33,625 nt of DNA from a virus. The stretch spans positions 1 through 33,625 of IMG/VR virus record IMGVR_UViG_3300020438_000136; one strand, written 5' to 3'. Both the position numbers and the translations under genes were made by a program. Below, piece after piece: positions 5,094 to 17,000 of the stretch (the first letter of the stretch is position 1; each line of letters opens with the position of its first letter). A model generated the notes under the pieces. It was given only the letters and a program-made list of their open reading frames with translations, made no database searches and was not told the origin of the DNA.

Positions 5094-8000
5094 ATGACAG
5101 AAAAAAGAGTTCAAATTAATAAGGTCGTAAAAGACCAACTACCTGGTTATGTCAAGGATGATAGCCCATTAGTTGGTGAATTTTTAAGTGCGTATTATCA
5201 AGGGCAAGAGTATCAAGGCGGCCCAATCGATATTATCAATAATTTAGACACGTATATACAATTAAACAAGTCAGGTAATTTGGTGGGGTTCACGACCCTT
5301 ATGAACCCCGTAGGGGAGTTTGATACAGAGATTAGTGTTAAGAGCACACAAGGGTTCCCTGATAACTATGGTTTATTAAAAATCAATGATGAGATAATAA
5401 CATATACTGGAATTGGAACTACTGCATTTACTGGTTGTGTTCGTGGATTTAGTGGAATTACATCATTTACTAATCCTGATGAACCTGAAGAATTCCTTTT
5501 CAATAATTCTAATGCAGCTGCACATCCTGTTGGTGTAGGAACTTCTGGTGGAATTGTAGAAAACTTAAGTATTTTATTCTTACGTGAGTTTTTAAAGAAG
5601 TCTAAAAAGCAATTTTTACCAGGATTTCAGAAAGATTTAAACACTTCTTTAAATCAACCACAATTTATTCGTCATTCTAAAGACTTTTATAATTCAAGGG
5701 GAACGGATGAATCCTTTAAAATCCTCTTTAAATCTCTTTACAATGAAGAAGTAGATGTTATTAGACCTGCTGATTATGTAATATCACCATCAGATGCAAA
5801 TTACAAGAAAACTCGTGATCTTATTGTAGAACCAATTCAAGGAGATCCTGCAGATTTAGAGAATAAGACACTTTTCCAAGATGCATTTGAAAATATTAGT
5901 AGAGCATATGCACCCGTATCAATGGTTGAAAGGATCAGAGTTGGTCTTTTAACTGATACTTATTTTAAAGTTAGTATTGATGATTCATTTGGAACGGGTG
6001 GAAGTAACGAATTATTATATGGTAGTTTTAAAGTTCATTCAAATACTAGAGCAGTTGGTATTGTTGGAGCTGCACAAACTTATATTGATGTTGATTCAAC
6101 TGTAGGATTCCCTAATTTTGGTGCTTTAACATTTAAATATAAAAATGGCACTACTGGAATAGCAACATATTCTTCAACTAATACTACTCAGTTCTTAGGT
6201 GTTAGTGGAATTACAACAACAATTAAAGATACTACATTAATTAAGCAAAACACATATGCATATGCTTTAGGTAAGGCAGACGCTACTGCTGGTGTTGCAA
6301 CAGATGGAATTAAGGTTAGAATTACTAGTGTTCTGAATGATGTAGAACTTCCAAATACTTTCTATCAGAGAAAGGGTTCTAAGATCAAATTAAAGTCATT
6401 AGGAAAGGTTGCACACGTTGATGATTTCAAGTCTAAAAACTGGATTTTCAATATTCAACCAAAATATGATATTGAGTCAATTACAGTTCAGGATGCAAGT
6501 AACAATACCTATGAAGTAACCACTAAAGACTTCCATAGAATACGTCTAGGAGACGTTACAACGATCCAAACGAACAATGCCACCCTAGACGGTGGATACA
6601 GCGTTACAGACGTTATTAGCAGCACTGTGGTAAGAGTTAGAGGAGCTGTAATAAGTAGTCTTTCTGCCGTTGTATCGATAACAAAAACATTAAGTAAACC
6701 AAACTGTGATGGAACTGATGTTGCAACAAATCATCAACATTTAAACATCTATGATGCGAATGTTCAAAACATTTACATGCAAGAAGTTGGATATGCACAT
6801 ACTTTATCTACAATAAAGAATTTAGTATCATCTAACTCCATTCCAACATTTTCAGATACTAATTTAAATCCAAGCACTCAGAAAATTAATCTTTCTGGAA
6901 CATTTAACGGTGGAGATATTATTATTGGTATTACTACTGGAACTAAAGATCATAATTTCTTTACTGGTGATGCAATTTACTATACACCACAAAAAGCTGC
7001 TAATGGAACAGTATCGAGTTTCCTCTTTAGTGAGGGATTATATTTTATTGAAAGAATTAACTCAAATGATATAAAATTAGCAAAATCTGTATCTAACTTA
7101 TATGATGGAAATTATCAGAAGATATCAGAAACCACTGTTCAAACTACAATCACAAATAATACGTTTGAAAAGTATGATTTCCATAATAAGCAGATTTTAC
7201 CTCAAAGTCTTCTTAGAGAATTTGATATACCTGTATATGATGGAAAAGAATACTCTACAAATATTGGATATAATGGTTTATTGATTAATGGTGTTGAAGT
7301 TTTAAGTTATAAGTCAAAAAATCTTGTATATTATGGAGATATTAAATCTATAGACGTTACTGGTGGTGGAAGATATTATGATGTTATTAATCCACCAGTT
7401 TTAGCTGTTAATGATGGTGTAGGTGTTGGTGCAACTGGATATGTTTCAACAAGAGGTAATTTCCAAGAAATTAGAATCTTAGATCCAGGTTTTGACTATG
7501 TTGAGGCTCCAACAATATCAATTAGTGGTGGAAATGGAACAGGTGCTAAAGCAGAATGTAAATTAGTTACAGTTCCACATGAAGTTGCGTTTAATGCTGG
7601 TTCTGGATCTCAAACTATAGCAATAACTAGTGATGATGATTATAATGTAGGATTTTTAACTTACCATAAGTTTAGAAATCATGAAAGAGTTGTTTATGAT
7701 ACAAAAGGGGAAAAATCATTAGCTGGTTTAGATACTGGTGCAACATATTATATTAATACTGATCAAAGATATGGTGCAACTGGTTTAACTACAATAACAA
7801 GTTGGACTGGTTATGCTGGAACAAGTTGGTATAATAATAAGACCTTAAGATTACATAGAAACTTAGATGATGCAGTTATTGGTGTTAATACTATATCATT
7901 TACTGGGTTTGGTGAAGGAAACCATGTATTCAGATCTTTAAATGGTAAAGCACAGGTAGGTAGTATTAATGTATTGGATTCTGGTGATGGTTATGAGAAT

Positions 8001-11000
8001 AAACTAAAGACTTGCGAACCAACTGGTATTAATACTGCACTTGATAGAATTACTATTGGTAATCATGATTATAAAACTGGAGAAATTATTAAATATAGCA
8101 CTGATCCTGTAGGAACAGCAATTCAAGGTCTTTCTACAGATAAAGAATATTATGTTTATGTTATAGATGAGAATACTTTTAAATTATCCACTGTTGGAGT
8201 TGGAACAACTGCAAAAGATTTTTATTTCAGAACTAAGCAATATGAAAATTTAAGATCAGTTGGTGTAGCAACTCATAGTTTCAACTATCCACCTATTGAA
8301 ATAAAAGTGGAAGGAATAGTTGGTATAAGTTCAATTGAAGGTAATGAATTTCAATGCATCCCTCAACCGCTTGTTAGAGGAGAAGTTACTTCCGTTCACC
8401 TAACAAATACTGGTGTTGGATATGGTGCTTCTGAAATTATGAATTTCAACAGGCAACCAAGAATTGACATGTATACTGGAAGAAATTGTGAATTACTTCC
8501 AATCGTTGCTAATGGTCAGATTATTGACGTTGCTATTAATAATAGAGGTGATTCGTATAATACTCCTCCTGCAATATCTATTGCTGGTGTGGGAACAGGT
8601 GCTAAATTGGTTCCTGAGATTGTTGGTGGGCAAGTTAGATCTGTTAAGATTATTCAAAGAGGTATTGGATATGGTCAATCTACTACAGCACTAACTGTAG
8701 AGGCAGCTGGTGAATTTGCTATTTTCCAATCAAATTTAAATACATGGCAAGTAAATGAAGTTCAAAAGAATTATAATAACATAGATGATTCGGATGTATT
8801 CATTGCTAAACCAACTCAACTAAGTCGTGGTTTACAGTGTTCTCATGCATACGCACCAAGAACTCTGAGAAAGATGGTCTATCAGAATGATGCTGAAGGT
8901 AATGCATTATATGGTGATAGAGATCTTACTCTTCTTAATGGCCAGACAGAAGAAAATAAAACAAGGCACTCTCCTATTATAGGGTGGGCATATGATGGTC
9001 TTCCAATTTATGGCCCTTATGGTTATGAAAAGAGCACTGGTGGTAATATAACCCAAATTAGATCTGGTTATTCAATCGACTTAAAAGCAAATAGACCTCC
9101 TACTAGTATTTTCCCACAAGAATTTTTCTTAGAAGATTTTACATGGAATACAAATACTGATGAGAAATATCTTGATGCTAATAATGGAAGATTTGGTATA
9201 ACTCCAGAATATCCAAAAGGAACATATGCATACTTTGCTACATTTGATACTACACCATTATCTGAGTCTGGTGATCCATTTAATGGATTTAAGAAACCTG
9301 CATTCCCTTATTTAATTGGTGACAAGTATTGGGCTCAACCAAATCAATTTAATAACTTATCTAAGAATAATCAAGATACGATTGACTTAAATGATACAAA
9401 ATGGGTTAGAAATACTGAACCATACGAACTACTACAAGATGATAGTTCATATGACTATCTAAAACAATCTTATAACTTTATTACACAAGAAGGTGAGATT
9501 GTATATGCTTCAGAGGGTTCTGTAGAAAAAGTTGGAATTGTTACTGGTGGATCAAGTTATAGAAATGATGATAAGGTTGTATTTGAAGAAAAAGTAGCTG
9601 ATAATTTTCAAACAGTTGCAAAAGTCTCTAAAGTTGTAGGGCCTGGAATTGGAACTATTGCTGTTACTAATACTAAGTTGTTTAATATTGAATTTTATCC
9701 AAGTAATGCAAATAGAGAGTTTATTGGTGTTCATACAACTCCAATTGGATTGCAAAATGGCGATAAAGTTTATGTTTCTGGAATGTCAACAACCGCATCG
9801 GGTCTTGGCAATAGAACCTATAGTATTGGTATATCATCAGCAAGACTTATAATTTCGCAAGGTATTGGAACTATAGGTGCAACTGGTTTAGTTACTTACT
9901 TTAATGTTGTTGGTAAATTACCTGCACCTAATGATTCTCTTAATAGAATTGCTTTAAGGGAAAATGATATTATTAAGGTTGGTTTAGGTACTATGCAGGA
10001 GGAAGTTAAAATCCTCAATATAGAATCTGGATCAAGAAGATTAAGAGTTTTAAGACAACAGAATAGCACTTCGGGTGTTGCTCATACTATTAGAACTGTT
10101 GTTGAAGAAAGACCTAGAGTATTCAGAATTGATGCTGGATTTACAACTTCATTTGAAGGTCTGGTTGATCAGGAGTATTATTTCAATCCAGTAGAAGCAG
10201 TTGGTATGGGAACCACTGCTGGGCCTGGTATTGGAACCACAGTTGCTTTCCAGAATCCAGGATCTGGTCTTACTCAGAAATTTATTCCAGCAAGATCAAT
10301 ATATCTTCCTAATCATAAGTTGAATACTGGTGATAGTGTAACTTATAATAGAAATACTGGTAATTCTATTGGGGTAGCGACTAATCGTGCAAATGCCTCA
10401 TTTACATCACCATCAATAAATCTTCCAGAAGGGGTACCATTATTTGTAGCAAGACTCAATCAAGATATGATTGGTTTATCAACTGTTAAAGTTGGTCTTG
10501 GAACAATCGGTGCAGATCCAGAAGATATTTACGTTGGTATTGCGGAAACAACTAAAAACCAAGGATTGCTATATTTTACTGGCATCGGAACTGGTGTATA
10601 CCATAGTTTAAAAGCAACATACTCTGAAACTGTAAAAGGTGCAGCAGAGAAAAATAAAATAGTTGTATCTACTGCAAATACTCATGGATTACGCCATAAT
10701 GATCAGGTTTATCTTACAGTTGATTCTGGTATTACAACTACTGTTCCAATCAAATATAATAAGGAAAATAGAAAAGTTATTGCTAGAACATTAACATTTG
10801 AAGCAACTGGTATTACAACTGCTACTGCAGAATCAGGTATACCAAATGCTATTGAGATTTTAGATCATGAAATGCAAACTGGTCAAAGAGTTGTTCATAC
10901 ATCATCCTCTCCTGCTGGTGGTTTATTAAATGAAGAAGAATATTTTGTTTATGTTATCAATAAAGATAAAATTCAATTATGTGGAAGTAGATTCCAATTA

Positions 11001-14000
11001 AGACAACCTAGACCAGCATTTGTAGGTATATTAACTGCCAGTGGTGGTGGAACACTTAATTTGGTTAATCCACCTTTGGAGTTCTATAAGAATGGAACTG
11101 TAACCTTTGATTTATCAGATTCTTCTCTATCATATACAGAAGTTGCAGATACTTTACCTGGTTTTGAATTTAAACTTTATAGTGATTATAATTTTGTTCA
11201 TGAATATGATGCAAATAATTTAGAAACAACATTTGAAGTAACTAGAAGTGGAACTGTTGGTATTGATGGTAAAGTGATTCTTAAAGTTAATCAATATACA
11301 CCAAAAATCCTTTATTATAACTTAGTTCCAACTACACAAGATAATAACCCAGATGTGAATAAAGAATTGGTATTGGATAAAGGAATTGAAGGAAATAATA
11401 CTATTTCAACAAAAGAAAGTCGTTATGCTGGAAACTATAAGGTTCTTGCAAATTCTGATAATACATTTACATATGATTTAGATAGATATCCAGAAGTTCC
11501 TTCATATACTGCTTCTGCAACAACAAAATTAAATTACGAAACAACTTCTAAGACTGCTTATGGGCCTATTGCAAATGTTGCCTTGGCAGATAAAGGAAAA
11601 GGATATACTAGATTACCTGGTATTACTACAGTCACCTCTGATGCGGGAACAGGTGCTATTCTAGAGGCATCAAGTAACTCTATTGGTGTTCCTAAGACTA
11701 CAAAGATTAATAATATTGGATTTGATTATCCTTCTGATTTTACTTTAAGACCTCAATCTAAACTACCACAAATTATTAAGATTTCAGCACTATCTGGTTT
11801 TGAGTCTATTGGTATTACTTCATATGGTAAAGGATATAATACTCCACCAGCACTTGTTGTTCTTGATGGTGTTGATAGAAGAAAGATTGATGATGTTGAA
11901 TTAAGATACAATTTAACAACTCCTGATGCACCAGGTTATGTTGATATTGTTCAAAACACTTATGGATTATCTAACGTAACACCATTTATTGTTCCTGTTA
12001 ACAATCCAAACGGAATTAGAGCTAAAGATTTTGAATATGATTCAGCGACTGATACTGTTTCTTGTGTTATGAAGACTGCATATAGTCTTCAAGAAGAATT
12101 TCCACTTAAAATTGGTGATAAAGTCTTTATTGAAAATGTTAGTGTTGGTGTTGGATCTACTGGTACTGGATATGATTCTCAATATTATGATTATCAATCA
12201 TTTGAGATAACAAAGGTTCATGAAAACTTAGGTAACGTTGGTGTTGTAACATATAGTCTTGGTGGTTTATTACCTTCTGGAGAAATTCCTGGTAATTATG
12301 TTGATGCACTATCATCTGGCGTATTGGTTCAATCTAAGAACTTCCCACAATTTGCTCCAGTTTTAAGACCTAACATCTTTAACGCTAATGAGACTCTTAG
12401 ATCAGAAACTAGTGTTGGCCCAGTTCAGGGTGTTGCATTTGAATATGATCCTGAAAGTAAGTGGTTAACTGTAGAAGCAGCAAGTGACTTTGAAGTTGGT
12501 AAACTGATAGAATCTTTAGAAACTGGTGCTAAAGGAACTGTTTCGGAAATTGTTCTTACATTTGATACCAATTTCAGTCTTGATTACTATTCAATTGTTG
12601 ATAATGGATGGGAATACCAAACAGGATTCTTAAATGATAGTTTACAGAAAATTCACGATAATGACTATTATCAGAGTTTCTCATATGCTATTAAATCTAA
12701 AGTATTCTTTGATAAGTGGAAGGATATTGTTAATTCATTAACTCACACTGCTGGATTTAAAAAATTCAGTCAACTTCAGGTTGAATCTGCTCTTCCTGCT
12801 GGTCAAGAGAGTTCAATGGTTGTTGGATTAGCAGGAACTGTTACTGGTATTATTAATATACAAAATTATGAGAGTGTTCATGAGTATAACAACTTTGACT
12901 TAGTTACGGAGAATATTCTTGACGCTTCTCCTGCAGAAGGTAATTTCTCTGATGAGATTACTTTCCAAAATAGAATTCTAATTGATTATGCTGAATCTGT
13001 CGGAAACAGAGTTTTAAAAATTGATGATATTAGTGATAAATTCAACAGTAATCCAAGACCTACACCTTGGTCTGAGGTTGCTAGGTATGACATTTCTAAT
13101 AACAAAGAGAATAGATTTATTGTTTATGTAAGAGATAGATTATTTACTGGAGAAAGGCAAATAATGATGGTTAACTCATTATTTGATCCAGTTAGTGGTC
13201 AATCAATGATTAACCAGTATGGATCTGTTGATACTCAGATTCAACTAGGTCAAATGGATAGTGTTGTTGATGGAACAGATGCTGTTCTTCAATTCCACCC
13301 AGTTAAGTCAGAGAAGAATAATTATAATGTTATTACCATGTCATATAACCTTGATGAATTGGGTTTAACTACTTCATTGACTGCTATTGGTAAAACAACT
13401 ATCGGTGAATCAACTGCACCTCCAAGCCCACTAGTTGCCATCGGTGTTTCAAATGTTATTGGTTATGGTGGATCAGAAGTTAAGATATGCACAGTTGGAA
13501 CAGCATCTACTACAGGAACTGCATTAACAAGTATTCCTGGTGTAGCAGGTGTTGGAACAGCACAATATGATCTATACAATCCTAGATCTGCAAAGATTAT
13601 TGTTTCTATTGCTACAAGTGAAGGTTCAGTTGAATATGATGAATTGAGTCTAATTGTTGGTACTGGAATGACTTCTTTTGAATTCCATGAGTATGGTCAA
13701 TTAGCAATACACAATAGAAGAGATAATCTTGCTGCACAACCATTAGGAACATTTAGACCATATATTGTTGGAGTAGGAACTACTGCTGCTGTAGAAGTTG
13801 GTTACACACCTAATGCTGGTATTGGAACTGCATGGATAAACACAATTACGATTGGTATTTCTTCAGAGACATTTACTGGAATTGGAACATATGATCTAAG
13901 AAATGCATCAATGATCGCTAAGTCAACCACAATTGCAGCTGCTAGTTCTCCTGCCACTGTAGGAATTGCTAGCTATGTTAACGATTATGATGGGGCATAT

Positions 14001-17000
14001 TGTATAGTTCAGATTGTAGATGAGACTAATGACATATATGAATTTGCAGAAGTAATGATGGTTGATGATGATAATAGAGTGTTCCTTACTGAATATGGAA
14101 ATTTAAGAACTGGTCTTGGTGCAACTGATTCACTAGGAACAATAGGTGGTTCTAGAGATACTGATGGATGTCGCACAGAATTGACATTTACTCCAAAATC
14201 AAATGTAGGGGTTAAAATTAAGACATTTATTAATGCACTTAGAGTTGAAGAAAACTCTTCTGAACCAGAATTAATTGAATTGAATAGTGGTTCTATTAGA
14301 AGTAGTTTTGATGTATATGAAGGAACATTCTATGGTGCAAGAACAGAATTTGATTGTTTACATAATGGAAATGAGATATTCAGAAAGAATTTTGATGGAA
14401 CAAGTACTGATGTTGTTAGTCTTACCAATGATACTATAGATCTTCCAAATCATTACTTTGTAAGTGGTGAAGAAGTAGTTTATTCAGTTAAAGCAGCAAT
14501 TAGTGGATGTTCTACAACAGGTATAGGAACCACTGGAGATGCGATTGGAATTGCTGCCACTTACTTTGCAGGTATTGGAGCAACCATTACATACTTACCT
14601 GAAAGTGTATTTGTATTTAAGAAAAGTGATAGTCAAATTCAACTTTGCAGATCTGCACAAGATGCACTAGTAACTCCAGTAAAACCAATAAATCTAACAT
14701 CAGTTGGTATTGGAACTTCTCATAGTATTACTGCTAAGTATGGAACTGAGAATGTTAGATCATTAATAGCGATTGATAATATGATTCAATCACCAATCGT
14801 TAATAGTGGTATAGCAGCATCATTATCACAACGTTTTGATAGAACAGAAGATATAGCTTACTTCACGGGAATAACGTCATTCCATAGTGGGGATGATATA
14901 AGAATTGGAGATGAAATAATGAAAGTTGTTGCAGTTGGCCCTACGGCTGGTGCTGCTAATGCTGTTAAAGTTAATCGTCATTGGATGGGAACTACTCTTG
15001 TAGGTCATGCTTCACATGCACCAATCAATAAACTTAGTGGTGACTTTAATATTATCAATAATACTTTATCATTCTCTGTTGCTCCATTTGGTGGAGAACC
15101 TCCTGTAGGATACTCAACTGCTACTCCTAATAATAGAGATTGGGTTGGTATTACAACTTACTCAAGTTTCAGTGGAAGAGTCTTTACTCGTTCTGGTGTT
15201 AAGGGATCTGATTATGATGCATATACTACAAATTATTTGATTGATAATCTTTCACCACAATTTGATGGTCAAGAAACGCAATTTGACCTTAAAGTTAATA
15301 AAGGAAATGTAACTGGTATTTCAACTCAGAATGGTTTACTTTTAATTAATGGTATATTACAAGGTGCTGGAAACTTTAATGATTATGAATTATCTGAAGT
15401 TTCTGGTATTACATCCATGACATTTACAGGTGCTGCTGCTTCTGTTGCATATGATCCAGAAACTGCATCTGTTCCTGTTAGTGGTAGAATAATTTCTGTC
15501 GGATCTACTGAAGGATTTGGATTACAACCATTAGTTGGTGCTGGTGCAACTATTCGATTTACTTCTTCTGGTATTGTTACTGCAGTAAGTATTGGTAATA
15601 GTGGTTCTGGATATAGAGTAATTCCTGGTCGTGCTGGTATTGCATCCAATTCTTCTATAAGTGGTGTTGGTATTGCTACTGAAGTTAAAGTTGGTGTTGC
15701 ATTATCATCTACTGGAACTCCATCAATTCAATATATTGGAACTGCTTCTGTAATTAATGGTGGTATCGTAAGTATTGCTGTTACAAACACTGATCCAATT
15801 CCAGGATTCCCTGGCACAGGGTCTTCTACGTTCGAAGCAATCATTGATCCTCCAACTCCTTATCAAGATATTCCACTTTGGTATAGTTCTTCTACACCAG
15901 GTGTTGGTGGAACTCAAGCAAGAGCTAATATTACAGTTAGTGCGGGATCAAGTGTAATTGACTTTGAGATTACTAATGTTGGTTATTCTTATGGAGAATC
16001 TCAAATATTAACAGTTCCTACCTCTCTTACAACTAGCGAACCATCAATTGTAGGTATCCCTACAGTTCAAGGTGGAACATTTAGAGAATTCCAGTTAACT
16101 ATTGAAAGAATTAAAGATGATGAGTTTAACATGTGGACTCTTGGAGAACTTGATGTTCTTGATGACTTCTCTAATCTATTTGATGGTGCTAGAAAAGCAT
16201 TCCCAATTACAGTTGGTGGTGATGGATATGCTATCCAAGCAAAAACTGGATCACCGATTGTCATTCAAGATACTCTAATTCTTACAATTAATGATGTTCT
16301 ACAAGTTCCTGGTGAAGGATTTACCTTTAGTGGTGGTGGAACAATAACCTTTAGTGAAGCACCTAAATCAGGTGATGTAATGAGATTCTTCTTCTATAGA
16401 GGAACTGGTGGTGAAGATGTAAAAGATAGAGATATTGTAGAAACAGTTAAACGTGGTGATGATTTAGTTCTTAAATATGATTCTGCATATAACACAAGAA
16501 CATTTGTAGAAAATGAAAGAACAGTTGTTGAAGTTAAATCTTCAGACCAAGTTGATACTAACCCATACTATGGTCTTGGTTTAGGTGATGATGATACTGA
16601 AGTAAGACCTGTAACATGGATTAAACAGACTGAAGATAAGATTATTGATGGTAGAGTTGTTCGTAAGGATAGACCTTTACAAGAACCTGCTATTCAACCA
16701 ACTGCATATTTAATTCAAACAGTTGGTGTGGGATCTACTACAATATGGGTAGATAACTGTAAACCATTCTTTGATCAAGAAAATGAAAACCCTGTTGATA
16801 GAGAATTCCAGAAAGATATTTTAATAGTAAATGCCAGTGCTCAGTATGATTACCTTGCAGGTGCTGCTGGAACGGCAATAGTTTCCATTGGTAATACAAT
16901 CTCATCTGTTGCTATTTCAACGGGTGGTAGGGGATATACAATCGCTCCTACGGTAAGTATCCAAACTCCTACTGGCGTAGGTGGAACTCCTCTCGCTGGT

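Noticed and set aside
8464-8694. Nested plus-strand ORF in another frame of the giant gene
   Set aside because: Leu-rich out-of-frame translation of a conserved GxGY repeat region, with no start signal.
15383-15649. Minus-strand 88-codon ORF within the giant gene
   Set aside because: Its Pro, Ala and Thr-rich product is the antisense of Gly, Ala and Val repeats. It is a shadow.
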